Shown here in pieces: positions 16,396 through 25,453 of a stretch of 64,000 nt of DNA (the stretch's first letter is position 1; the number at the start of each line of letters is the position of its first letter). Under the pieces are notes generated by a model. It was not told the DNA's origin. It saw only the letters and a list, made by a program, of their open reading frames with translations, and did not search any database. Made by a program: the position numbers and the translations under genes. The DNA is from DALYDD01 sp031973395 (GTDB taxonomy: Bacteria > Patescibacteriota > Minisyncoccia > Phycocordibacterales > CAIZLB01), in the NCBI GenBank assembly GCA_031973395.1, contig DALYDD010000001.1, positions 1 through 64,000 of the forward strand. Direction: 5' to 3'.

Positions 16396-17547
16396 TCACT
16401 TGATCTTCGCAGGTTTGTTCCAAAGCAATTTGGCATCGCTCGGGCATTCCCCTGAAAGTAAGCTCATTGCAACCGCATAACGAAATCGATTTATCCACTG
16501 GGAATTCCCAGTTCTCTTTGGATGGACGTAGTTTGTTAGACTGACGACGGCAGTGTCCAAGACTGGGAAAGCAGCGACCTGTACTCCAGTGAAACCATTT
16601 TTGAAGATGGCGCCAGCAGAGTAACGAGGATGAATGCTTTCCATTACCCTCGTCATCGGATCATAGCCAGACGCGAACTCGGGCCATATCCCAAAACCAA
16701 CACCGAACTCGAGGCCCGTCTGGAATTGGTTTTGACCCATCAGATCGAAGAACCTTTCGGCAATGATTTGCTGACTACCGATCGCACCTTTATTCAAGAT
16801 GAAACGCAGAAGTCGAAGCAAATCCGTACATGTCGCGAAGAGCCCAGCAGCTCCCAGCAGATCATTATTGCGAGTCAGTTCATCGTGCACAATGCCATAC
16901 AGAGGCCTCCCACTATCACCGATTTCAGTGGCAACCACTTTGTCGATGTATTGAGGAGGATTAAAAGTCGCATTCACCCACAGGGGAGCAAACAAAACTT
17001 TTTGTGTGAGATCAACGAGTGACATCCCTGTCACTTCCTCCAGGATCTGAGCCAGGAGAATTGGTTGATAATTTCCATAGTGCAATTCGCCACCAACAGT
17101 GACATGCGAAGTGATGATCTTGTGAAGCGCTTCGCCGGGTGCGAATTTGTACGGCTTCTTGAGTTCATCACGATGCAGACGCATGCGGTACGTCAGTAAG
17201 TCCAACACAGTCGGCTCCGTCGAATCAGTTGGTTGAAGTCCCGGAAAGAATTGCCTGATTGGAGTTTCCAATGTAAGCAAACCTTCATGAACCGCCCAAA
17301 AGACGAGAAGTGCGACCGGTAGACTTTTTGTCACAGACGCGACGTCAAAAAGAGAATTTTCATGAGTGGATACAACAGGGTCCCCAGGCAATGAGGAGTG
17401 TCGACCGAAATAGCGAGTGAATACAGAGTCTCCTTTCACGATCCCGAATGCTCCAGCGCTAAAATGCGTCCGAGCAATACAGGCTTGAGTAAAGAGAACA
17501 CTTGGATCCACCAATTTCGGATTTGGTGCATAGTATAGCTTTTTCAT
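16396..17547 (-). CDS. Serine beta-lactamase/DD-peptidase family hydrolase
   Basis: This 383-residue protein belongs to the class C beta-lactamase-like serine hydrolases. The nucleophile motif SxxK is in DVASVTKSL, YxN is seen as HYGNYQ, and the third motif is KNGFTG near the C-terminus, in place of the KTG or HxG of relatives. No signal peptide is visible at MKKLYYAPNPKL, so a cytosolic esterase or peptidase role is as likely as a cell-wall one. The gene is GC-richer than its neighbours. It has AGGAGG nine bases before the ATG and a TTGTCA-N16-TATCCT promoter. It has its own terminator pair and stands alone between mpl and the ABC export operon. Confidence 0.85.
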   Translation of the reverse strand: MKKLYYAPNPKLVDPSVLFTQACIARTHFSAGAFGIVKGDSVFTRYFGRHSSLPGDPVVSTHENSLFDVASVTKSLPVALLVFWAVHEGLLTLETPIRQFFPGLQPTDSTEPTVLDLLTYRMRLHRDELKKPYKFAPGEALHKIITSHVTVGGELHYGNYQPILLAQILEEVTGMSLVDLTQKVLFAPLWVNATFNPPQYIDKVVATEIGDSGRPLYGIVHDELTRNNDLLGAAGLFATCTDLLRLLRFILNKGAIGSQQIIAERFFDLMGQNQFQTGLEFGVGFGIWPEFASGYDPMTRVMESIHPRYSAGAIFKNGFTGVQVAAFPVLDTAVVSLTNYVHPKRTGNSQWINRFRYAVAMSLLSGECPSDAKLLWNKPAKIK

Positions 17548-17548
17548 A

Positions 17549-17563
17549 GCAGGAACCTCCTGC
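17549..17563 (-). promoter_or_regulatory. Ribosome binding site inside a perfect hairpin
   Basis: GCAGGA and TCCTGC pair around GGT, so the AGGAGG ribosome binding site of the serine hydrolase spans one arm and the loop. Folding would hide part of the site and lower translation. The ATG follows the hairpin after one base. Confidence 0.5.
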
Positions 17564-17608
17564 CCACAAGGATACTAGATAAAGAGAATATGACAATCAG
17601 ACAGCGGA

Positions 17609-18304
17609 TTATGCGTGTCGATTATGTCTTTCCTCTTGTACCACCCCATCTTTCATTACCAAAATACGATCAGCTGCGCTTGTATATTCTTCTTCATGCG
17701 TCACCATCACAATCGTCTGACCTTTTTTATGTAAATCTGAAAAAATATCCAGAATCATGCGCGAACTTTCGGTATCCAGGTTTGCGGTCGGTTCATCGGC
17801 AAAAATTATCTTTGGCGAATGGGCGATGGCTCTTGCAATTGAAACGCGTTGCTGTTGTCCTCCAGAAAGTTTCGCTGGCAAATTATTAAATTTGTCCCCA
17901 AGACCAACTTTAGTGAGTGCCTCCTCTGCCATTTCATATGCATGCTTTGTTGTGTTCCCTTGCATAAGCAAAGGTACCGCAACATTTTCTCTCGCAGTTA
18001 AGTCAGGAAGCAAGGCATAATCTTGAAAAACATAACCAAGTGAATCGAGTCGGTATTTTGTTTTTTCATCATTAGAAAGTGTATGTGTATGCACACCATT
18101 AATAACCACCTCTCCACTTGTCGGCTCATCCAAAAGACCCAACTGATATAAAAGTGTACTTTTTCCTGCACCGGATCGACCGATCACAGCGACAAACTCC
18201 CCTTCTTTGATTTCCAAATCAATATCTCGCAGAACGCGTGTGACGCGATCACCGTCAGTGAATGTTTTTACTAGATTTTTTGTTTGAATGATTGGAGTGT
18301 TCAT
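17609..18304 (-). CDS. ABC transporter ATP-binding protein, MacB/LolD type
   Basis: This is the ATPase of a tripartite-like export system. The 231-residue protein has Walker A GRSGAGKST, signature LSGGQQQR and Walker B IIFADEPTANLD, with the HTLSNDEKTKYR stretch of the MacB/LolD subgroup. It is last in a minus-strand operon of MarR regulator, membrane-fusion-like protein, permease and ATPase. A 100-base spacer separates it from the permease. Substrates may be peptides, antimicrobials or lipids; in a single-membrane cell the system would export to the outside. Confidence 0.93.
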   Translation of the reverse strand: MNTPIIQTKNLVKTFTDGDRVTRVLRDIDLEIKEGEFVAVIGRSGAGKSTLLYQLGLLDEPTSGEVVINGVHTHTLSNDEKTKYRLDSLGYVFQDYALLPDLTARENVAVPLLMQGNTTKHAYEMAEEALTKVGLGDKFNNLPAKLSGGQQQRVSIARAIAHSPKIIFADEPTANLDTESSRMILDIFSDLHKKGQTIVMVTHEEEYTSAADRILVMKDGVVQEERHNRHA

Positions 18305-18404
18305 AAAATTTTTCGTAAGGAAAATTTTTAAATATTAGTTTTTGATTTAGTAATTAGTTGGATTTCTCTTTTCTGTTTTTGGATAAAATTTTCTCTCGAA
18401 AATT

Positions 18405-19661
18405 TTAGCGACCCAAAATAGCATCAAGTGTATTTCTTTTTACAATCATGCGCGCTGGAATGAAGCCTGCGATGACGGATGCGATAAATAATGCGATGAC
18501 GCGAGCGATCGACCCGCCAAGCGGTGCATACAAAATACCATCACTAAATGGAAAGTTGATTGGATGGGCATCGATGAATGGTACAAGGAATCCATAGAGA
18601 ACCACCATACCGATCGCCGATCCAATAATCGCATAAAAGACCGATTGGAACACATACGAATATTCGATAGCTTTCGAATGCACACCAATACCCTTTAGGA
18701 TTCCAATGAATTTACGACGTGTAATGGCATTTACGAAGACCACAATAAATACCGTGATTGATGCCACAACAAGTCCGATCGAACCAATCATGTTTCCAAG
18801 CAGGCTGAACATGGCTTGGATATCTTTGAGGAACTTCGGCTGAGCCTCCTCAAATGTTTGAATCTTTGCATCGCCATCAAACCCATTGTGAAGCAAAACG
18901 CTTTTCACTTCCAAAATTTCCGAGTTAGGTGCATTCGGGGCGAGCTTCACCGCAATTTCATCGAGATTATAATCCGAGCGGCCGATCAATTTGCGAAGCT
19001 CTGACTGATTCATAATAACTCGAGCATCGATCTGATCGATTTTTGATTTCATGATACCGCGAATCACCACCTCTTTTGAATTTTTACCCACCTTCAAATT
19101 AACTTTTTGCCCGATAGTGATATTTCGTAATTGTTCCAAGCCTGGTGCGTCAATTGGAGTGAGTTCATTGATAAGAAATGCTCCGACCAACACTCCATCG
19201 CGGTCGTTTTCATCAAGATACAATCCTTCCACTACGAATTTCGACAAGCCAGTAATTTCATCTTCGCGAAGCGGATTAATTCCAGCAATACTTGCCCCTG
19301 CAGCATTCGGCGTTTCATCATCACGCAAAATTCTTCGATAATCTGCATTCAATCGACCACCAGCAATAATTCGTCCAGTCACACTTTCTACTTGAGGCAA
19401 ATTATTGAGAACACTCAAAATTTCATTTGAATGTTCGATATATGGATTTTGGCGCAAACTAGTGATGATAATATCTCCAGAATATCTTTCTCGCGCCGCT
19501 TCAACTGAACTTTGAATCAAACCGACCAGAACTCCGCTCACCACAGTGAGGTTCAAAAACGTCAAAGTCATGATGAGAATAATAAGTCCGGTAGTCCAAA
19601 TACTGGCATGCTTTATTTGTCTGAGAGCTAGATAGAATGCGACGCGAAGATGGTTTTTCAT
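18405..19661 (-). CDS. ABC transporter permease, MacB/FtsX family
   Basis: The 418-residue permease has the expected plan. It has one N-terminal span (WTTGLIILIMTLTFLNL), a large extracytoplasmic domain of about 230 residues, then three C-terminal spans beginning at MIGSIGLVVASITVF. The cytoplasmic loop RRKFIGILKGIGVHS is the coupling element typical of MacB/FtsX permeases. The protein works with the ATPase encoded just downstream and the adaptor encoded just upstream. It has the usual length for a permease without a fused ATPase domain. Confidence 0.92.
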   Translation of the reverse strand: MKNHLRVAFYLALRQIKHASIWTTGLIILIMTLTFLNLTVVSGVLVGLIQSSVEAARERYSGDIIITSLRQNPYIEHSNEILSVLNNLPQVESVTGRIIAGGRLNADYRRILRDDETPNAAGASIAGINPLREDEITGLSKFVVEGLYLDENDRDGVLVGAFLINELTPIDAPGLEQLRNITIGQKVNLKVGKNSKEVVIRGIMKSKIDQIDARVIMNQSELRKLIGRSDYNLDEIAVKLAPNAPNSEILEVKSVLLHNGFDGDAKIQTFEEAQPKFLKDIQAMFSLLGNMIGSIGLVVASITVFIVVFVNAITRRKFIGILKGIGVHSKAIEYSYVFQSVFYAIIGSAIGMVVLYGFLVPFIDAHPINFPFSDGILYAPLGGSIARVIALFIASVIAGFIPARMIVKRNTLDAILGR

Positions 19662-19701
19662 AAGGAATGATGTGACTGATTTTTGAGCTGATGATTACAG
19701 A

Positions 19702-21348
19702 TTATTTTGTTACGGCTTTCGGTACGCGAACAATTATTTTATCCTGTGCAGAAATACCAGAAACAATTTCAATATCACCATTTCGATCAATACCACCCGT
19801 GGTCACAGGAACAAGTGTTGCTTTACCATCAACTTCTTTGCTCCATTCTACAGATCCAGCCGGAGCAACCTTTACATGCTTTTTCCCTTTTTCAAGAACG
19901 ATTGCTGACTGTGGTACTTTTACTACATCCATTCGACGATCTGTTTCTACAATGACATTGGCCGTGAGACCAGATTTGATTCGCTCATCTTGGCTTATAA
20001 ATTGCAAACGAGTTCGATATGTCACAACACCATCTTTGATCGTTTCAGATAAATCTACCAAACTCACAGCCGCATCGAATATAACAGCATCGCCCAAAGC
20101 ATCTAGGGTCACTTTAGCATTTTGCCCTACCCTCAATTTCGGAACATCATTTTCAGAAACATATGTTTCGATTTCAAATGCAGCATCGCTCATGAGAGTA
20201 ATGACAGGTGTCGCCGCACTTACCGATTCACCGGTCTTATACTCAACCCTTGTCACAATTCCATCAAAAGGTGCGACAATAATTGTTTTACTCAGTGATG
20301 CGGAAGCGCTTGAGATACCCGCCGCAGCGCTTTGTGCCTGTGCACGCTGAGCAGCAATTTCTTCTGCTGTGCTTCCAGATTGTTTTAATGTCAGTTGCTC
20401 TTTTGCACGGACCAAGCTGGATTGATTATTTTTCAAAGTATTTACCGCAGTATTCAATGCCTGAACCGCACTGTTTACACTCGTTCTTGCTGCAATGATG
20501 CCGGTTCGGTAAGTAGCCATGCTCGGATCATTGTTTAGGTTCTCACCCATTGAAGTCATGGCAACATTCAAATCATTGAGGAAAGTCTGAGTTGCAGTTA
20601 CATATTTCTTTGCCTCTGCAATTTTCGAATCGTCGATAGTCGCCGGCGTAAGTGTAGTTACCAATTTTTGCCAAACAGGAAATTGTTCTGTGAGACGGAG
20701 GCGCTGCGATTCAACCGAATCTTGCAATCGCGGATTTTGATCGACAAAGAATCTCAACTCCGGATTAACACTTTGTGGTGAATTGAAAACTTGGTCCGCT
20801 TGATTTTTTACCGCGTCTTCAGATAGTGCATACGAATCTTTTGTCTCTTCAATCACCGCCAAAATCGCTTGATCTACATTTTGTTGCGCGAGCTGTACAT
20901 CAGATTGCGCAATGGCAATTTCTTGGGGACGTGCACCACGCTGGAGCTCAGCTAATCGCGCCTGCTCACTCTGATAGCTTGCCTGACTTTTAACCACACT
21001 CGCCTGATAGTCAGCATTTGAAAGTCTCGCCAATGATTTACCTTTCTTTACTCTATCCCCCACCTTTACCTCTACCGAGGCCAATCGGCCAGATGTCTCA
21101 AATCCCATATCCACTTTTTGGGCTGGAGTCACTTTTCCAGTCACAGAAACTTCTTGGACGAATTCTCCTTTCTCTACAATCTTCAATTCATATGTATCAG
21201 CAGATGCACCGCCGCCCATACTCATCAAAAGCGCGACGATGATCACAATCGCGGAAACCCAAATACGCTTTTTCTTTTTATTTGTCCAGATATACGTAAA
21301 AAGGCTTTTTATTTTGTCGAAGAAGTTTTTGATTTTATTTTTGATCAT
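19702..21348 (-). CDS. HlyD/MacA-like periplasmic adaptor family protein
   Basis: This 548-residue protein has a basic cytoplasmic start, one membrane anchor (VSAIVIIVALLMSM, about 31-46), and a lipoyl/barrel-sandwich half before the hairpin (GKVTPAQKVDMGFETSG). A long coiled-coil hairpin with the common RGARPQEIAIAQ string comes next, then the second lipoyl half (IIVAPFDGIVTRVEYKTGE) and a beta-barrel domain. It is longer than typical MacA (about 370) because of extra helical sequence in the hairpin. In a cell without an outer membrane it would project outward as an extracellular collar for the ABC exporter. The ABC genes lie directly downstream. Confidence 0.92.
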   Translation of the reverse strand: MIKNKIKNFFDKIKSLFTYIWTNKKKKRIWVSAIVIIVALLMSMGGGASADTYELKIVEKGEFVQEVSVTGKVTPAQKVDMGFETSGRLASVEVKVGDRVKKGKSLARLSNADYQASVVKSQASYQSEQARLAELQRGARPQEIAIAQSDVQLAQQNVDQAILAVIEETKDSYALSEDAVKNQADQVFNSPQSVNPELRFFVDQNPRLQDSVESQRLRLTEQFPVWQKLVTTLTPATIDDSKIAEAKKYVTATQTFLNDLNVAMTSMGENLNNDPSMATYRTGIIAARTSVNSAVQALNTAVNTLKNNQSSLVRAKEQLTLKQSGSTAEEIAAQRAQAQSAAAGISSASASLSKTIIVAPFDGIVTRVEYKTGESVSAATPVITLMSDAAFEIETYVSENDVPKLRVGQNAKVTLDALGDAVIFDAAVSLVDLSETIKDGVVTYRTRLQFISQDERIKSGLTANVIVETDRRMDVVKVPQSAIVLEKGKKHVKVAPAGSVEWSKEVDGKATLVPVTTGGIDRNGDIEIVSGISAQDKIIVRVPKAVTK

Positions 21349-21373
21349 GGGTTTAGGTTTATGAACTTATGGA

Positions 21374-21865
21374 TTATTTTGTATGGTTGATATCGGTGCT
21401 GTGATAATGATCTGTATTTGTAGAAAGAGATTTTAAAACTTTTTTTAGATGATTCGATAATTGAAGTCGTTTTGGATTTGGTATAGGTTTGAAAATTCTA
21501 GCCAACTCTTTGTCGAGAACGCCCAAGGTCTTGGCCACCATCTTTTTTCCTTTTGGCGTTACCTTGAGCATGACCCGCCGCTTCTCATTTGGATCAGATG
21601 TCCTTTGTATAAGTTTATCACGCTCTAGAAGTCCTGCCTGCCTACTAATCGCAGCCTCCGAGACCCCCCATAGCTGAGCAATCGCAGTCTGCGAGCATTC
21701 ATAACTTTTCTTGCAGTCATGTGCCCGTTCGATTGAAACAAGAATCTTGAATTGGGATAGACCGTATCCCGTATTTTCTTTTATAAAAGAATCCATGTGC
21801 CGATCCAATACCATAGCCGCACAGAGCAGAGGTTCGACAAATTGAATCTTTGGCTTGCGAAGCAT
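21374..21865 (-). CDS. MarR family transcriptional regulator
   Basis: This 163-residue winged-helix regulator has the recognition region IAQLWGVSEAAISRQAGLLE and the wing with DPNEKRRVMLKVTPKG, where Asp and Arg are the family landmarks. It probably represses the export operon that follows 25 bases downstream and is released by a small ligand. A CTTAA-TATG-TTAAG palindrome begins five bases upstream of its ATG, suggesting autoregulation of the whole operon. The C-terminal tail is unusually rich in Thr, Asp and His. Confidence 0.93.
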   Translation of the reverse strand: MLRKPKIQFVEPLLCAAMVLDRHMDSFIKENTGYGLSQFKILVSIERAHDCKKSYECSQTAIAQLWGVSEAAISRQAGLLERDKLIQRTSDPNEKRRVMLKVTPKGKKMVAKTLGVLDKELARIFKPIPNPKRLQLSNHLKKVLKSLSTNTDHYHSTDINHTK

Positions 21866-21866
21866 A

Positions 21867-21886
21867 ATGCTTAATATGTTAAGTAT
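21867..21886. promoter_or_regulatory. MarR operator palindrome
   Basis: CTTAA-TATG-TTAAG is a perfect inverted repeat extended by an outer AT pair. It sits immediately before the marR-like start codon, where bound dimer would block transcription start or elongation. Confidence 0.65.
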
Positions 21887-21951
21887 TTATGGGGAAAAAG
21901 TCAATGACAGGAAGGTGATTTTATGGCTTGAATATTGAGTTTTGGCCGCTC

Positions 21952-21979
21952 TTGACATCCTCACAAAGAGTACTACAAT
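21952..21979 (+). promoter_or_regulatory. Promoter of the first twin cassette
   Basis: TTGACA and TACAAT are separated by 16 bases. Spacer and flanks (AAGAGTACTACAATTTTA) nearly match the promoter 600 bases downstream. A leader of about 100 bases follows. Confidence 0.85.
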
Positions 21980-22087
21980 TTTAACCATGTTCACCTGAAA
22001 ATGACGACCTCGAGGGAGACATTCGAAGGACGGGAACATCGTAGAAAGAACAAAAACAAAACACCAATAGAGAAAGAAACCGCCGCC

Positions 22088-22384
22088 ATGAAAGTAACAC
22101 CACTCGTTGCCCTCACCATCGCAACACTTACCGCCGACGCACTCGCCAAACAGACCAGGGTCTCAGAACGGTTTGCCGTTCCTGAGTTCACCAGCCTCAT
22201 GAGAGACGCCAACCTCCCGACCCTGTTCATGCGGGAAGCCAGGATCTGCTACTTCGTCACCATCGAAGGCAAAGTCATGTGTGCGACCAAAGCCGACGGC
22301 CAGTGGGCCTGGAAAGTTGAGGAAGTCTCACCGACCACCAGGATAGCGAAAGCTGCAGGGGCCTACATCGCCGCCCATCCGTAG
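22088..22384 (+). CDS. Small secreted protein of twin cassette 1
   Basis: This 98-residue protein begins MKVTPLVALTIATLTADALA, a plausible signal peptide. The mature part has two cysteines (RICYFVTIEGKVMCATKADG) that could form a disulfide around a short beta hairpin. I know no family. The start at this ATG, rather than one 87 bases upstream, is supported by the signal peptide and by the parallel GCCGCC-ATG context in the second cassette. Composition is GC-rich. Promoter, the leader string GGACGGGAACA and the downstream hairpin block are shared with the next gene, so both are probably coregulated. Confidence 0.65.
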   Translation: MKVTPLVALTIATLTADALAKQTRVSERFAVPEFTSLMRDANLPTLFMREARICYFVTIEGKVMCATKADGQWAWKVEEVSPTTRIAKAAGAYIAAHP

Positions 22385-22425
22385 CTCGAGACGACGCCCA
22401 AAAAAACACGGTCTGAAGACCGAGA

Positions 22426-22476
22426 AGTTTGCCGTTAACGCCCGACTCAGGTTCTAATCCTGGTCGGGCATTGCCA
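22426..22476 (+). repeat. 3' hairpin block of twin cassette 1
   Basis: A GAGAAGTT-GCC-TAACGCCCGAC run leads into a hairpin (22440-22469) with GCCCGAC and CAGG paired to CCTG and GTCGGGC, then GGGCATTGCCATC. The same block follows the second cassette with different but still paired stem bases. No T-run follows directly. A smaller CGGTCT/AGACCG hairpin precedes it. Confidence 0.7.
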
Positions 22477-22554
22477 TCTCTGGACCTTTTTAAATAGTCG
22501 CATTTGCGTCGAAATAGAGTTTATTTTCATATTATCTTGCAAAAAACGCATCTC

Positions 22555-22582
22555 TTGACATTCCACAAAAGAGTACTACAAT
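22555..22582 (+). promoter_or_regulatory. Promoter of the second twin cassette
   Basis: TTGACA, a 16-base spacer and TACAAT; GAGTACTACAATTTTA is identical to the first cassette. The leader is about 130 bases and contains the shared GGACGGGAACA string. Upstream, between the two cassettes, nothing else is recognisable. Confidence 0.85.
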
Positions 22583-22720
22583 TTTAGATGTTCAACCTTA
22601 ATACGCAGGCCATTTCGAGGGGTGCGCATAGAGGACGGGAACAACTAAGCTCCATCCAACCTACATAGGGGTTTAGAAGAGTACCCAACAAAAAAAACAC
22701 TGCATCACAGTACCACCGCC

Positions 22721-23332
22721 ATGAAAGCAAACCCGACACTAACCGCACTCACTACAGCAGGCCTTGTCTTGCTCACACCGGCACTACTCAGCACCGAAGC
22801 TCACTCCGCCGAGATCACACTGGAAATTCCGGATGTCCTCGTTGTCGACGGCTTCTTCAACAAAGAAAACATGCCGGGGCCCGACCCCAGGTTAATTCCA
22901 ATCAACATTGACCAGGTCACCAGATTCATATTTACCCAGAGAGACTCCATCGCCAAATACCTCGATGAGCTCCCTGAGCTCGATCGGGTAAGAGCCTCTG
23001 AGGAAGTAACCCGCAAGTTGCTTGCCGAACCGCAAGCACTCGACAGCCACGGTCTGGCCGATGCAGACCCTGCCGAGAACGTATTTGACGACGGCGAGAA
23101 AGGTATTCGTGTCATCACGTGCCGCCCCTTGCTCGTCTATCTCATCACTGACGACGAAGGCGGTGTTGAGTGGTACGAACTCCTCAAAGACAAGTCAGGA
23201 GGGCTCGTTCTGCACAAAATTACCGACAGTCGCGCCTACGAGCACCCTCACGTGCTTACGATCGAGACTCATTCGGATTCGGAGGACGAAAGTCGCCCAC
23301 AAGGAGAAGCTGAAGGGGAAATCGACTCCTGA
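22721..23332 (+). CDS. Secreted acidic protein of twin cassette 2
   Basis: This 203-residue protein begins with a clear signal peptide (MKANPTLTALTTAGLVLL, cleavage likely after AHSA). The mature chain is very acidic and ends in a Glu/Asp/Ser-rich tail (THSDSEDESRPQGEAEG). There are almost no cysteines and no family I recognise. It shares no obvious sequence similarity with the first cassette's protein beyond the start region, so promoter, leader and 3' hairpin were conserved while the cargo differs. It is GC-rich compared with typA downstream. Its role is unknown and probably extracellular. Confidence 0.7.
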   Translation: MKANPTLTALTTAGLVLLTPALLSTEAHSAEITLEIPDVLVVDGFFNKENMPGPDPRLIPINIDQVTRFIFTQRDSIAKYLDELPELDRVRASEEVTRKLLAEPQALDSHGLADADPAENVFDDGEKGIRVITCRPLLVYLITDDEGGVEWYELLKDKSGGLVLHKITDSRAYEHPHVLTIETHSDSEDESRPQGEAEGEIDS

Positions 23333-23353
23333 GAATCGGCTCGCCAAGCCAAG

Positions 23354-23403
23354 AGAAGTTCGCCATAACGCCCGACGAGGCTAATCCTCGCCGGGCATTG
23401 CCA
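23354..23403 (+). repeat. 3' hairpin block of twin cassette 2
   Basis: This is the second copy of the block. Its stem is GCCCG.CGAGG paired to CCTCG.CGGGC around CTAAT (23370-23396) and GGGCATTGCCATC follows. The inner stem differs from the first copy but the pairing is kept. Confidence 0.7.
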
Positions 23404-23540
23404 TCCCGAGATCTTCCCACCCCCGACAATTCCCTCTTTACCTTTTTCCAAACTTAACGTATAGTGCAAGTCATATATTACAGGCCTGACCGCCTTTTAT
23501 TTTTTACTCAAAATTTACACAAACTGAACCGTTTAATAAT

Positions 23541-25325
23541 ATGCAAATTCGAAATATCGCCATTATTGCCCATGTAGACCACGGCAAAACAACTATTGTA
23601 GACGCTATGATGCGTGCCTCTGGCGCCGTCAAAGAAGGTGCATCCAGCATGGACTCTAATGCCCTCGAACAAGAACGAGGTATTACTATTTATGCAAAGA
23701 ACGCCTCTCTTACTTACAAAGGCACAAAGATTAATATCATCGATACACCGGGCCACGCCGACTTCGGTTCAGAAGTAGAGCGCGTGCTCCGATCTATCGA
23801 CTGCGTGATCTTGATTGTAGATGCCCAAGAAGGTCCAATGCCTCAGACTCGTTTCGTTCTCAAAAAATCTCTCGAGCTTGGCCTTCGACCGATTGTTGTT
23901 TTAAATAAATTAGATAAACCAGCTGCTGATCCCCATCGAGTGCACGATGAAGTTCTCGAATTATTTATGGAACTTGGCGCTGATGACAAACAACTCGACT
24001 TCCCTACCGTGTATGCAGTTGGTCGTGAAGGAAAAGCCAAAATCAAACTCGAAGATGGATTTGTAAACCTCGATCCTCTTTTCGATATGATTATTTCTCA
24101 TATTCCTGCCGCAGCCGCAGATGCAGCCGCTCCGCTCCAGGCACAACCATTCAACCTCGCATACGATAACTATCTCGGACGAATGGCTGTAGTTAGAATC
24201 TGGAATGGTACGATCAAGACGAATGCGAATGTTTTCGTAAAAAAAGCAGACGGTTCCATCAAGACTGGCCGCGTCACCAAGATTTTCGGTTTTGAAGGAA
24301 TGGGCAAAAAAGATGTAGCCGAGGCTATGGCAGGTGACGTAGTCATGATCGCCGGTATTCCTGAAATTTATATTGGAGATACCGTCGCAGATGCTGAGAC
24401 CACACCCGCATTGCCAACAATCACTGTCGACGAACCAACGATTTCATTGGGCTTCCTCGTAAATGATTCCCCTTTTGCAGGTAAAGAAGGAAAATTTGTA
24501 ACCAGCCGACAAATTCGTGACCGACTCGAAAAAGAGCTCGAGGTAAACGTGGGATTGCAGGTTGATTTCAATGAAGCAGATACATTCAAAGTATATGGAC
24601 GTGGAGAATTACACGTTGCGGTATTGCTCGAACAAATGCGACGTGAAGGTTTCGAACTTCAGGTTTCTCAACCAGAAGTTATTATGAAGGATATTGACGG
24701 AAAGAAATGTGAACCATTTGAAGAAGTGATCATCGATACACCTGATGAGTTTTCTGGAGTTATTATCGAAAAACTCGGAAAGCGCAAAGGAATCATGTCG
24801 AATATGATCCAGAAAAACGGCGGTACACGATTGTCATTTGAGATTCCAACTCGTGGACTACTCGGTTACCGAAGTCAGTTCGTTGTTGATACGCGAGGTG
24901 AAGGAATCATGTCGAGCCGTTTCGTAGGATTTAAACCTTATGCTGGCACTATTGAGAAACGTGCAGTGGGCTCGATGATCTCCATGGAAGCGGGAAAAGC
25001 TTTACACTTTGCCCTTGGTGGTCTACAGGATCGAGGAATTCTGTATATCACTCCCGGTACCGAAGTATATGCAGGTATGGTGATTGGCAATACATCAAAA
25101 GGTGAAGAAATGGAAGTGAACCCTACAAAAGGAAAACAACTCACAAACATGCGAGCCTCTGGGACTGACGCAACAGTATATTTGAACCCTGCACAGGAAG
25201 TTACTATCGAGCGAGGACTCGAAATCATGACCGATGATGAATATTTGGAAATCACCCCTTTGAGCTCTCGTCTACGAAAGAAGTATTTGACCAAGACCGA
25301 TCGAGATAAGGCCAAGAAAAAGTAA
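23541..25325 (+). CDS. typA: GTP-binding protein TypA/BipA
   Basis: This ribosome-associated GTPase of the EF-G family is involved in 50S assembly and stress or cold adaptation. The 594-residue protein is of normal length with G1 AHVDHGKTT, the switch sequence QERGITIYAKN, G3 DTPGHADFG and G4 NKLDKP. The TypA-type C-terminal region includes PTRGLLGYRSQFVVDTRGEG and EVNPTKGKQLTNMRASG. The start is the first ATG after the intergenic AT tract. A perfect terminator follows 17 bases after the stop. Confidence 0.97.
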   Translation: MQIRNIAIIAHVDHGKTTIVDAMMRASGAVKEGASSMDSNALEQERGITIYAKNASLTYKGTKINIIDTPGHADFGSEVERVLRSIDCVILIVDAQEGPMPQTRFVLKKSLELGLRPIVVLNKLDKPAADPHRVHDEVLELFMELGADDKQLDFPTVYAVGREGKAKIKLEDGFVNLDPLFDMIISHIPAAAADAAAPLQAQPFNLAYDNYLGRMAVVRIWNGTIKTNANVFVKKADGSIKTGRVTKIFGFEGMGKKDVAEAMAGDVVMIAGIPEIYIGDTVADAETTPALPTITVDEPTISLGFLVNDSPFAGKEGKFVTSRQIRDRLEKELEVNVGLQVDFNEADTFKVYGRGELHVAVLLEQMRREGFELQVSQPEVIMKDIDGKKCEPFEEVIIDTPDEFSGVIIEKLGKRKGIMSNMIQKNGGTRLSFEIPTRGLLGYRSQFVVDTRGEGIMSSRFVGFKPYAGTIEKRAVGSMISMEAGKALHFALGGLQDRGILYITPGTEVYAGMVIGNTSKGEEMEVNPTKGKQLTNMRASGTDATVYLNPAQEVTIERGLEIMTDDEYLEITPLSSRLRKKYLTKTDRDKAKKK

Positions 25326-25342
25326 GATCTCAGCAAATCACT

Positions 25343-25373
25343 AAAAACCTCCCTGAAGCCCAGGGAGGTTTTT
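25343..25373 (+). terminator. Intrinsic terminator of typA
   Basis: AAAAACCTCCCTG and CAGGGAGGTTTTT form a perfect 13-bp stem with a five-base loop. The palindrome also carries an A-run, so it could act in reverse. Confidence 0.92.
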
Positions 25374-25453
25374 AGTTATCCACAGCCCTCCTCGCATCCA
25401 GGAGGATTTCTTCATCTTTATTTCATCTACAATTGTGTATAAATAATGCCAAT

